From: Streptomyces violaceoruber
GTDB taxonomy: Bacteria; Actinomycetota; Actinomycetes; Streptomycetales; Streptomycetaceae
DNA length: 64,000 nucleotides
Reading direction: 5' to 3'
Assembly (NCBI GenBank): GCA_000720805.1
Contig: JODI01000024.1
Coordinates: forward strand, 62,001-126,000
In this document: positions 8,683 to 16,442 of the stretch, piece after piece
How the letters are laid out: each line of letters begins with the position of its first letter
Position numbering within the stretch: the first letter of the stretch is position 1
Position numbers and translations under genes: made by a program
The notes under the pieces: model-generated
What the model was told of the DNA's origin: nothing
What the model saw: the letters and a program-made list of their open reading frames with translations, nothing else
Databases searched by the model: none

Positions 8683-9741
8683 TCACAGCATGATGAGCAG
8701 ACGCGTCTTCGGCTTGAGTTTCCTGTTCACCGAACGACTCTGTACGTACACCTCCAACTTGGGATTGTTCCCCGCCTTCACGGAGACGGTCCCCTGGACA
8801 TCCGTACCGAACAAAAGGCTGCGTGCCGCGTCGCCCGTATAGGCGCGGTCGGTGTCCTTCTCGACCACGATGACTTCCTTGTTCTGCTGAACCTGAGCCC
8901 GTGCGCCAAGCTGGTAGTAACAGGAGCCACGTTCGTACGTCACACCCGGATGCGAGTTGACGAAGGAGCGGATCTCGACCTCCTTGTCCACTTTCAGGAG
9001 CCGGTATTTGTCGGCCGGAATCGGTTCGAGGTTCGCCCGCACGTCGTCGACCGATATGTCCTGGCCGACGGCGAACAGGTTCTTCGTGCCGCGCACCCCC
9101 TGCTCTCGCCCGCGCAGGAAGCTGGTGGCGGCAGCGCGCACGGTGCCGATCGCCTCCTCGACGCCCTTCTGGGAGTCCGCATCCCAGATGGCGATGTTCC
9201 CGGCCGGGAAGCCATAGTTCTGGGCGGTGCGCTTGGCCAGGGAGTTCGGAACGAGGATCGCGGAGGTCCAGTGGCCCGGAAGCCCGCGCATCTTCGCCGT
9301 GATCTTGTCGAGCCAGGGGCCGAGGATGGTCATGTCCCCGTCGTGCCGCCTGTCGCCGCCGGAGGCGTTCTCCTCACCGTCCGTGACGACGATCTGGAGG
9401 AAGCTGTGCTCGCCGTATTCCTCCCAGATGTGGCCCAGGTCGTCCAGGGACTTCAGAGAAGCCTCGATGAGGGCCGTAGCGCCATTGTTGACCTGGTACA
9501 GCCCCCGCATGGACGGCAGATGTTTCACGTCCATGTCCCAGACCAGGTTCTCCACCTGGTGATCGAAGGAATAGAGGCTGATCCGTGTCTCGTGGCCGAG
9601 GCTGTCCGACTCCGCCTTCAGCCCCGCCACGAACTCGTCCACCACCTGAATGAGCTGGCTCTGGTGCGGACGCATCGAACCCGAACAGTCCACTACCAGC
9701 GCGACGTGATTCACCTTGTGCTGGATCTTTTTTGCGGGCAC
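8683..9741 (-). CDS. VWA domain protein
   Basis: This 352-aa protein has a von Willebrand factor A domain in its first half, with the metal-site motif DCSGSM near residue 17, a conserved Thr in NNGATALIEA and the third MIDAS motif VTDGEEN. Such domains bind partner proteins through a divalent cation. The second half (about residues 215-352) is basic and beta-rich and I do not recognise it. I chose the GTG at 9741 because a strong GGAGGGGGAG lies 6 bases upstream; a longer ATG form at 9804 would lack this site. There is no signal peptide or membrane segment. It stands alone, with no MoxR or TerD-type neighbour, so its partner is unknown. Confidence 0.8.
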   Translation of the reverse strand: MPAKKIQHKVNHVALVVDCSGSMRPHQSQLIQVVDEFVAGLKAESDSLGHETRISLYSFDHQVENLVWDMDVKHLPSMRGLYQVNNGATALIEASLKSLDDLGHIWEEYGEHSFLQIVVTDGEENASGGDRRHDGDMTILGPWLDKITAKMRGLPGHWTSAILVPNSLAKRTAQNYGFPAGNIAIWDADSQKGVEEAIGTVRAAATSFLRGREQGVRGTKNLFAVGQDISVDDVRANLEPIPADKYRLLKVDKEVEIRSFVNSHPGVTYERGSCYYQLGARAQVQQNKEVIVVEKDTDRAYTGDAARSLLFGTDVQGTVSVKAGNNPKLEVYVQSRSVNRKLKPKTRLLIML

Positions 9742-9938
9742 GTTCGTACTCCCCCTCCGAGGCTCCCCGAGTGATGTCCTCACTTTATGGGGAGGCACTG
9801 ACAACGGCTTTGACGCACGATCACCGCCCGCGTCCGGTGCGGGTGTCCGGGGTCCAGGAGACGCTCCGTCAGGTACCGGGAAGGGGGAGGTTCACAGACG
9901 CTCAGGCGCCCTACGGCCTCGCCGGCGGCGTCTCGTGA

Positions 9939-10961
9939 TCACGGGCCGGACGGGGGGAGTTCATCAGTGATCCGAACCAGCGCCTCGTGTCGTTCGAGAA
10001 CAAGGCGTGCCGTGGCGGCCATGGCCTCGTCGACCATCTCGCCTCGGAACGCCACCGCGCCCGTCCCCTCGCGCTGTGCCGCCTCGACCGCCGCGATCAG
10101 CTCCGCGCAGCGGGCGAGTTCGTCGGGGCCGGGGGAGAACACCTCGTTGATCACGGGGACATGGGAAGGGTGGATCGCCATCATCCCTTCGTAGCCGAGG
10201 GAGCGGTTCTGTCCGGCGAATGAGCGCAGCCCCGGCAGGTCGGTGACGCGCGTCCACAGTCCGCCGACCGGGTGCGGCACTCCGGCCGCCCTGGCGTCCA
10301 GCAGGACGCGGGAGCGCAGAGCCACCGTCTCCGTTCCCTCGGGGCTCCAGCGGTAGCCGACGGCGCGTTCCACGTCGCCTCCGGGGGCGGTGAGTGCGCC
10401 CAAGTAGGCGATGCGTGAGGCGGCTCGGGCGATGTCGTAGGCCTCGCGCAGGCCACGGGCCGTCTCCAGCAGGGGCACCAGGGCGACCCGTCCCGGCGGC
10501 AGGCCCTGTTCCCGTTCGCACCAGCCCAGCAGCCGGTCGGCAAGCCTCACGTCCTGGGCCGAGCTGACCTTCGGGAGCACGATGCCGGCGAGCCCGGGCC
10601 GTACGACCGCCCGCAGTTCCTCGGCCCCCGCCCAGCCGTCCAGCGGGTTGACGCGGACGAAGAGGGCCATCCGTCCCGCCTGACCGGCCGGCCCGGTGGC
10701 GGCCTGCGCGATGGCGTCGGCCACCTGTGCCCGGGCGGCGAGCTTGCCGGCGGCGGGCACCGCGTCCTCCAGGTCGAGGATCGCCGCGTCGGCGCCCGCC
10801 GCCCGGGCCTTGGGCAGCCAGCCGGTTCTGTTGCCGGGGACGAAGAGCAGGGAGCGCAGCGGGGGCCGGCCGACCGCTGCCGCGTCCACCTCGTCCGGCC
10901 TCTCCGCAGGCGCCTCGGATGGCAGCGGCGCCTCAGATGGCATTGACGCCTCAGATGACAT
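9939..10961 (-). CDS. CitE-like HpcH/HpaI aldolase family CoA-ester lyase
   Basis: This is a 340-aa member of the CitE branch of the HpcH/HpaI aldolase family, TIM-barrel enzymes that cleave 3-hydroxyacyl-CoA esters such as citryl-, malyl- or citramalyl-CoA. The core reads SLLFVPGNR, then DLEDAVP (metal-binding acid), RVNPLDG, GIVLPKVSS, VPLLETARGL and MAIHPSHVPVIN near the C-terminus. The N-terminus carries a low-complexity run of three SEA-type repeats with no counterpart in the core family. GGAGAAG precedes the ATG at 10961, which lies 11 bases inside the end of the CoA-transferase gene, so the two are translationally coupled. No acyl-carrier or CitF/CitD partner is encoded, which argues for a CoA-thioester substrate rather than classical citrate lyase. 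The exact substrate is undetermined. Confidence 0.85.
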   Translation of the reverse strand: MSSEASMPSEAPLPSEAPAERPDEVDAAAVGRPPLRSLLFVPGNRTGWLPKARAAGADAAILDLEDAVPAAGKLAARAQVADAIAQAATGPAGQAGRMALFVRVNPLDGWAGAEELRAVVRPGLAGIVLPKVSSAQDVRLADRLLGWCEREQGLPPGRVALVPLLETARGLREAYDIARAASRIAYLGALTAPGGDVERAVGYRWSPEGTETVALRSRVLLDARAAGVPHPVGGLWTRVTDLPGLRSFAGQNRSLGYEGMMAIHPSHVPVINEVFSPGPDELARCAELIAAVEAAQREGTGAVAFRGEMVDEAMAATARLVLERHEALVRITDELPPSGP

Positions 10962-12168
10962 CGCTCTTCTCCAGGTGAGCCAGTTCCTCCGCGCTGAGTC
11001 CGAGCCACTGCCCATAGACCAGGTGGTTGTCCTGCCCGAGGGCGGGCCCGGTCCGCCAGACCCGGCCGGGCCGCTGCCGGAAGTGCGGGATCACCGCCTG
11101 CATACGCACCGGACCGAGGTCGGGGTCGTCGACGGTGACGATGTCCTCGCGTTCGGCGTACACGGGGTCGGCGGCGATGTCGGCGGCGTCGAACACCCGT
11201 GAGGCCACGACTTCGGCACGGGCGAACTCCTCCAGGCACTGGCCGGTGCCGCGCTCCGCCACCCAGTTCCGCAGGCCCTCGTCCAACTCTTCGCGCCGGG
11301 CGTGCTGTTGCCGCGCTGTGGCGAACTCCTTCTCGGGAAGTCCCAGCAGGCAGGCGATGTTGCGGACCGAGCGCAACGTCGCGGAGGTCACCGTGATCCA
11401 CTCGCCGTCGCGGGAGCGGTAGGTGTTGATCACGGCCGCGGGGGCGACCGCCAGCTGGTTGCCGGAGCGTGCGGGAACGCGGCCCAACTGGTCGTGGACG
11501 ATGACCTGCCACTCGACGAGACGGAACAGGGACTCGAAGAGAGCGAGGTCGATCCACTCGCCGTCGAAACCAGGGTCGTTGTCACGTCGGTGCAGGGCGG
11601 CGAGGACGGCGTAGGCACCCATCAGGCCGGTCACGGCGTCGCCGTGCGAGAAGCCGGTGTGGACGGGCGGGCCGTCGGGAAAACCGGTCAGGTGGACGAC
11701 TCCGCTGCGTGCCTCACCCATCTTGCCGAAGCCGGGGGCGTCCGCCTGCGACGAGGTGGCGCCGAATCCGGAGATCTGCAGCAGTACGGCCCGGGGGTTG
11801 ATCCGGTGCACGGAGTCCCAGTCGAGTCCCCAGCTGCGCAGGCGTCCGGCGCGCAGGGTGACGATGACGACGTCCGCCCAGGCGACGAGTCGACGGGCGA
11901 CGGCCCGGCCGGCCTCGTGGTGCAGATCGAGGGTGACCGAGCGTTTGTTGCGGCCGGCGACCTTGAACCACAGGGGGACACCGTCTCGTTGAGGCCCCAT
12001 GGCGCGTGCCGCGTCTCCGGCGCCGGGGGGCTCCACGTGGACGACGTCGGCTCCTTGGTCGGCGAGCATCGAGCCCGCCAGCGGCCCGGCCACCACATGG
12101 GCGAACTCGACCACTTTCAGCCCGCGCAACTGCCCGCGTCCGCTGGTGTTCCGCTCGTGCTCCGACAC
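10951..12168 (-). CDS. Class III (CaiB/BaiF) acyl-CoA transferase
   Basis: This 405-aa protein belongs to the family III CoA-transferases. It begins with LRGLKVVEFAHVVAGPLAGSMLADQGADV, which is the family signature, followed by the GPQRDG...NKRSVTLDLHH region. The catalytic aspartate is Asp177 in FSHGDAVTGLMGA. The enzyme moves CoA from a donor such as succinyl-CoA onto a carboxylic acid. It is coupled to the CitE-like lyase by an 11-base overlap, and a LysR regulator plus a citrate-type carrier lie upstream. Together they suggest import of a di- or tricarboxylate, activation as a CoA ester and aldol cleavage. This pathway is an inference from gene order. Confidence 0.87.
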   Translation of the reverse strand: MSEHERNTSGRGQLRGLKVVEFAHVVAGPLAGSMLADQGADVVHVEPPGAGDAARAMGPQRDGVPLWFKVAGRNKRSVTLDLHHEAGRAVARRLVAWADVVIVTLRAGRLRSWGLDWDSVHRINPRAVLLQISGFGATSSQADAPGFGKMGEARSGVVHLTGFPDGPPVHTGFSHGDAVTGLMGAYAVLAALHRRDNDPGFDGEWIDLALFESLFRLVEWQVIVHDQLGRVPARSGNQLAVAPAAVINTYRSRDGEWITVTSATLRSVRNIACLLGLPEKEFATARQQHARREELDEGLRNWVAERGTGQCLEEFARAEVVASRVFDAADIAADPVYAEREDIVTVDDPDLGPVRMQAVIPHFRQRPGRVWRTGPALGQDNHLVYGQWLGLSAEELAHLEKSDVI

Positions 12169-12342
12169 CGATGTGCTCCCTCGCCCCTGCTGTTCCGCGT
12201 TGGCCCCGGACCGCGTCGCCCGCGTTGGTGCGGCACGTCGTCCCCGACCGGGTCTTCAGACTGCAGGAGCGGAGAAATGCCTGTCGAGCAACAGAAGGCC
12301 ATCAATCAATGCGAAGAACGCATGAATCGGCCCGACGCGGCT

Positions 12343-13269
12343 TCATGCCCACGAAACCCCGGGCGGAAGAGCGCGGCCCTGGAGGCGGAACTCCTCAAGC
12401 GTCTCCAGGAACCGCTGCGTCACGGCCGGGAGCGTTCGCCGAGCGCGCAGCGCGATGTCCAGGCGTCGGTCCACGACGGGGTCCACCAGAGGGCGGCAGA
12501 CGATACGTCCGGAGCCCATCAGCGGGAGCACGAGGGCGGGCATCGCCGACACCCCGAGGCCGGCGGTCACCAGTCCGCCCACGGTCGCGACACTGCCCGC
12601 CTCGGCCGCCGGTGCCGCGTGCGCGTCGATCTGGGCGAACGCCGCATCGGTGAGCCGGCGCACGCTCGAGTCGCGCCCGACGGCCAGGAACGGCTGACGG
12701 GCCACGTCGTCCCAGGTGACTTCGTCGTGGTCGGCGAGCGGGTGGCCTTCCGGGAGCACCGCGACGAAGCGGTCCCGGACCAGGGGGCGGTGCTCCAACT
12801 GCTCGGGCGGGTCCCCGACGGTGGTGATCGCGAAATCGGCGTCGCCGGACAGGACCCGGTCCAGTACCAGCCGCTCCAGCCCGTCGAGGAGGCGTACCGC
12901 GACCTGCGGCCGACGCTCGCGGAAGTCGGAGATCACCTGCGGCAGGAGCACCGCGGCGACCGAGGGCAGGGTGGCCACGGCGACCGTTCCCGACTCGCCG
13001 AGCAGGAATCGCCTGAGTTCCTTCATGCCCGCACGGTGAGCGGTGACGATCTGCTCGGCGATCCGCAGGGTCTCGGCGCCCGCCGCGGTCAACTGCACAT
13101 TGCGGGTGTCCCGTTCGAGGAGTTGCACGCCGAGCAGCCGTTCCAGGTCCGCGACGGCGCGGCTGAGTGAGGACTGGGACACGTGCATCTCCGCGGCGGC
13201 CGCGGTGAAGCTCGCGGCCCGGGCGACGGCCGTGTACGCCGTCAGTTGTCGCAAGGTGGTGGCCTCCAT
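12343..13269 (-). CDS. LysR family transcriptional regulator
   Basis: This is a 308-aa LysR-type regulator. The N-terminal winged helix-turn-helix (residues 1-60) reads LRQLTAYTAVARAASFTAAAA then SQSSLSRAVADLERLLG and LFERD-like QLLERDTR. The C-terminal effector-binding domain (about 90-300) follows, with a GDADFAI motif. The open frame runs far upstream, but the ATG at 13269 gives the exact LysR start. It is divergent from the citrate-type carrier across a 180-bp region that holds two palindromes, and it lies upstream of the CoA-transferase and lyase on the same strand. It is probably the activator of the whole organic-acid module and responds to the transported acid or a product. Confidence 0.9.
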   Translation of the reverse strand: MEATTLRQLTAYTAVARAASFTAAAAEMHVSQSSLSRAVADLERLLGVQLLERDTRNVQLTAAGAETLRIAEQIVTAHRAGMKELRRFLLGESGTVAVATLPSVAAVLLPQVISDFRERRPQVAVRLLDGLERLVLDRVLSGDADFAITTVGDPPEQLEHRPLVRDRFVAVLPEGHPLADHDEVTWDDVARQPFLAVGRDSSVRRLTDAAFAQIDAHAAPAAEAGSVATVGGLVTAGLGVSAMPALVLPLMGSGRIVCRPLVDPVVDRRLDIALRARRTLPAVTQRFLETLEEFRLQGRALPPGVSWA

Positions 13270-13283
13270 GGCCGACGAGCATA

Positions 13284-13318
13284 GGGCGCGATCGCGCCCA
13301 TTGATGCGCTTATCGCAT
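13284..13318. promoter_or_regulatory. Two palindromic LysR-type operator sites
   Basis: A perfect 16-bp palindrome GGGCGCGATCGCGCCC spans 13284-13299. Five bases on, ATGCG-CTTAT-CGCAT spans 13304-13318 and fits the T-N11-A consensus of LysR-type binding sites. Both lie between the divergent LysR gene (start 13269) and the CitMHS carrier (start 13450), the expected place for an autoregulatory and activation site pair. Confidence 0.7.
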
Positions 13319-13449
13319 GGACAGATCTCTGTTTGATGCTGGACACCGATCCGGTGGTGCTCCGAAACTCTCGCGTAACACCTCGGCTTGCCCTCGCCCG
13401 ACTCCGCCCACCGCCGCCGAGGGCCGTCCCCGAGAAAGCGAGCGCCGCC

Positions 13450-14880
13450 ATGCTGGCAGCCCTGGGCTTCGCCACGATCGCACTCCTCCTGCTGGTCACC
13501 ATGACCAAACGCGCCTCGGTACTGGTCGCTCTGATCCTGCTTCCGGTGCTGGCGGCGCTCATCGGCGGTTTCGCGAGCGATCTGGGGGAGCTGACTCTCG
13601 GTGGGCTGTCCAAGGTGGCCCCCACCGGCATCATGATCGCCTTCGCGGTCCTGTACTTCAGCCTGATGGTGGACGCCGGGCTCTTCGACCCGCTGATCCG
13701 CGCTCTGTTGCGCGCGGCGCAGGGCGACCCGTTGCGGATCACCGTCGCCACGGCCGTCCTCACGCTGTGCGTGGCCCTGGACGGCGACGGCGCCTCCACC
13801 TTCCTCATCACCGTCTCCGCGCTGCTGCCGGTCTACAAGAGGCTCGGTATGAACCCCTTGGTGCTGTCCGGAGTGGTCTGCCTGGGCGCGGGCGTGATGA
13901 ACATGGTCCCCTGGGGTGGTCCGACCGTACGGGCCATGGCGGCGCTGAAGCTGGACAGTTCCGACGTCTTCAACCCCGTGCTGCCGGCGATGGGCTTCGG
14001 CGTCGCCTGGGTGCTGGTGGCCTCGTACCTGCTCGGCCGCCGGGAGCGCAACCGTCTCGGCGCGCTGTCCCCGCCGGGTCCGGCCACGGACGTGCGCCAG
14101 GGCGAGGACGAGCGGGACGCCCGTGAACCCGTCGCTTCTACGGCCGCGGCGGCCGAGCCGAGCCGGCAGGCCACTCCCACGACGGCCGACGGGCAGGAGC
14201 CTCAGGCCCTCCGATCGCCCGGGGACGGGCCCGGCGCCGTCCGGGTCCCGCCGCTGCCGCGGACCTGGCTGAACATCTTCAACCTCCTGCTCACCGTCAC
14301 CCTCGTGGTCTGCCTGATCCAGGAAGTGCTGCCGCTTCCGGTGCTGTTCGTCCTCGGGTTCGCGATCGCCGTGCTGGTCAACCACCCCACCTGGGAGCAG
14401 CAGCAGGCGCTGCTCGACAAGCACGCCAGGAGCGTGGTCCTGGTCACCACGATGATTTTCGCGGCCGGCGTCCTCACCGGGATCCTCAGCGGCACCAAGA
14501 TGATCGACGAGATGGCCGAGGCGTTCGTCTCCGTGGTCCCCGACTCCTTCGGGTCGCACCTGCCCGTGGCGGTGGCCGTCACGGGCATGCCGCTGAGTCT
14601 GGTCTTCACCCCGGACGCCTACTACTTCGGGGTACTGCCCGTGCTCGCCGAGACCGCGAACGGTTTCGGCACGGACCCGGCCGAGGTCGCCCGGGCCGCC
14701 ATTCTCGGCCAGATGACCACGGGGTTCCCGCTCAGTCCGCTCACCGCGTCCACGTTCATCCTGGTCGGCATGAGCGGTGTGTCGCTCGGCGAACACCAGC
14801 GCTTCATCTTCCGCTGGGCCTTCGCCACCACCCTCGTCATGACCGCCGGCGCCCTGGTGACCGGCGCCTTCCCTCTGTGA
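13450..14880 (+). CDS. CitMHS family citrate/organic acid transporter
   Basis: This 476-aa polytopic membrane protein belongs to the CitMHS family of the ion transporter superfamily, whose characterised members import citrate complexed with Mg2+ or Ca2+ in symport with protons. It has about ten to twelve helices and a long hydrophilic central loop (about residues 215-270) rich in Ala, Pro and charged residues. Characteristic stretches include ALDGDGASTFLITVSALLP, MNMVPWGGPTVRAM and FTPDAYYFGVLPVLAE. I start at the ATG at 13450, which follows GAGAAAGCGAG; upstream in-frame sequence is Pro/Arg-rich and lies in the control region. It is divergent from the LysR gene and most likely delivers the acid used by the CoA-transferase and lyase. 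Confidence 0.9.
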   Translation: MLAALGFATIALLLLVTMTKRASVLVALILLPVLAALIGGFASDLGELTLGGLSKVAPTGIMIAFAVLYFSLMVDAGLFDPLIRALLRAAQGDPLRITVATAVLTLCVALDGDGASTFLITVSALLPVYKRLGMNPLVLSGVVCLGAGVMNMVPWGGPTVRAMAALKLDSSDVFNPVLPAMGFGVAWVLVASYLLGRRERNRLGALSPPGPATDVRQGEDERDAREPVASTAAAAEPSRQATPTTADGQEPQALRSPGDGPGAVRVPPLPRTWLNIFNLLLTVTLVVCLIQEVLPLPVLFVLGFAIAVLVNHPTWEQQQALLDKHARSVVLVTTMIFAAGVLTGILSGTKMIDEMAEAFVSVVPDSFGSHLPVAVAVTGMPLSLVFTPDAYYFGVLPVLAETANGFGTDPAEVARAAILGQMTTGFPLSPLTASTFILVGMSGVSLGEHQRFIFRWAFATTLVMTAGALVTGAFPL

Positions 14881-14958
14881 CCGGAGCCTTCCCGCTGCGA
14901 CCGGAGCCACGCCTGGAGGCACCTGCCCCGGGCGACCCACCGACAGAGACGAGGACCC

Positions 14959-16353
14959 ATGAGACGGATCACCAGACGTACGGTGCTCGCCGCCACCGCG
15001 GGTGCGGTCACGGCGCCGGCCGTGAGCACGGTGGCCGCGGCGGCCGCCGACCCCTCGGCAGCCCCGGCGGAGGGACGGCAAGCGGCCTCCGGACTCGATC
15101 CGGTCCTGCGGACGGATCTCCTCACGCGGGTGACGCCGCGGAACAACTGGCTGGTGACAGCGGTCGCCATCCGGTACGCCCATCGCGTCGATCTGCGCGA
15201 CGGGACGGTCCCGCCCACCGCCTTCCAGGTGCGGGCCACCGTGGGCGGGCAGACAGCGGCTCGCACGGTGACCCGGGTGTACTCGAACACCGCCGCCGAA
15301 GTGGACGACCGCCCTCATCCCGGACGGCCGGGGGAGCACCTGATCGTCGAACTCGACCCGGACGACTCCAACGCGCGGGCCGCCGGCACCGATCCCCTGC
15401 CGCTCGACCGTGCGTACTCCGTCAGGCAGGTGGCGGACGTACGCGGCCCGGATGGTGAAACGGTACTCAGGGCCGGTCCGTTCGCGAACCGCAACGACGA
15501 CGTCATCACTCCCGTGGTCGACGACTTCACCGCCGGTTCCTTCACCGACTCCGCGGGGTTCGAACTGGACTTCCGGTTCTACCAGCCTGCGGGCTTCGTA
15601 CGGAACCCGCGTACGCGCAGGCGGTACCCGCTCGTCATCACCCTGCACGGCGGTGGCGAGGTCGCGGACAACAACATGACCCAGCTCACTTCCAACCGGA
15701 TCGCGGTCACGTTCGCCAAACCGGAACGGCAGCGCCGCGACCCCGCGTTCGTCCTCTCTCCGCAGATCCCCCTGCCCCGTCCCATGGACGGACCCGACGG
15801 CACGGACTGGACCGACGCCAAGGTCCAGGCCGCGCTGATCGAACTCATCGACACCTTCGTGAGCGAGCACTCGCGCGTGGTGGACACGGACCGGCTCTAT
15901 CTCGTCGGACTGTCCTCAGGCGGTCGCGGTATCTACAGCCTGCTGTCCAAGCGACCCGACGCGTTCGCGGCCGCCCTGCCCACGGCCGGCTGGGGCGACC
16001 CGGCCGTCATGGAAAAGATCACGCACATCCCGATCTGGGCCGACCACTCCGTCGACGACCCGGTCGTCCCCTACCGGGAGGGCCGGTTCGGCAAGCCCGG
16101 CACCTGGACCCTGATGAACGCCCTGGAGACCGCCGGCGCACGGGTCAGCCGGGGGGAGTGGGCCAACGATCTGCCGAAGGCCCAGTTCGAGGCCCGGTCA
16201 CGGGCCCTCCTGCGGCAGGCCCGGGCCACGCGCAGCCACGTGCTGTTCACGAGCTACACGGCCGGAACGACACCGCTGAACCCACACCTCGCATGGGCCC
16301 AGACGTACGAGAACGACGTGGTCATCGACTGGCTCTTCGAACAGTCCCGCTAG
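14959..16353 (+). CDS. Secreted esterase with N-terminal Ig-like domain (EstA-type)
   Basis: This 464-aa exported alpha/beta hydrolase has a twin-arginine signal (RRITRRTVLAATAG) ending near residue 35. Residues about 50-190 form a beta-rich region resembling the Ig-like N-terminal domain of EstA-type esterases. The hydrolase core follows, with the oxyanion segment ITLHGGGE, the nucleophile elbow GLSSGGRG and probable acid/base residues Asp in ADHSVDDPVVPY and His in LNPHLAWAQ. It probably cleaves carboxylic esters of plant or polymer material outside the cell. It lies 78 bp after the CitMHS gene and 89 bp before another secreted hydrolase, separated from the latter by a strong hairpin. Confidence 0.83.
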   Translation: MRRITRRTVLAATAGAVTAPAVSTVAAAAADPSAAPAEGRQAASGLDPVLRTDLLTRVTPRNNWLVTAVAIRYAHRVDLRDGTVPPTAFQVRATVGGQTAARTVTRVYSNTAAEVDDRPHPGRPGEHLIVELDPDDSNARAAGTDPLPLDRAYSVRQVADVRGPDGETVLRAGPFANRNDDVITPVVDDFTAGSFTDSAGFELDFRFYQPAGFVRNPRTRRRYPLVITLHGGGEVADNNMTQLTSNRIAVTFAKPERQRRDPAFVLSPQIPLPRPMDGPDGTDWTDAKVQAALIELIDTFVSEHSRVVDTDRLYLVGLSSGGRGIYSLLSKRPDAFAAALPTAGWGDPAVMEKITHIPIWADHSVDDPVVPYREGRFGKPGTWTLMNALETAGARVSRGEWANDLPKAQFEARSRALLRQARATRSHVLFTSYTAGTTPLNPHLAWAQTYENDVVIDWLFEQSR

Positions 16354-16380
16354 CGCGCGGGTTCTGCCCGCCCCGATCAG

Positions 16381-16398
16381 GAGGGGCCGCGGCCCCTC
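16381..16398. terminator. Perfect 18-bp palindromic hairpin
   Basis: GAGGGGCC-GC-GGCCCCTC lies 27 bases after the esterase stop and 45 bases before the next start. It is likely a terminator or an mRNA-end stabiliser, and suggests that the two hydrolase genes are separate transcription units. Confidence 0.6.
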
Positions 16399-16442
16399 GA
16401 TGTCCGGTCACCGCGCTCTCACCGCATTCCGGAGGTAGATCA

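Noticed and set aside
12169..12342. Small gene between the CoA-transferase and LysR genes
   Set aside because: The 174-bp gap has no start with binding site and no conserved frame; it is likely the promoter of the CoA-transferase gene.
13270..15870. Long minus-strand extension upstream of the LysR gene
   Set aside because: It runs antisense to CitMHS and the esterase, is low-complexity (Arg/Gly/His), and LysR proteins start at the ATG 13269.
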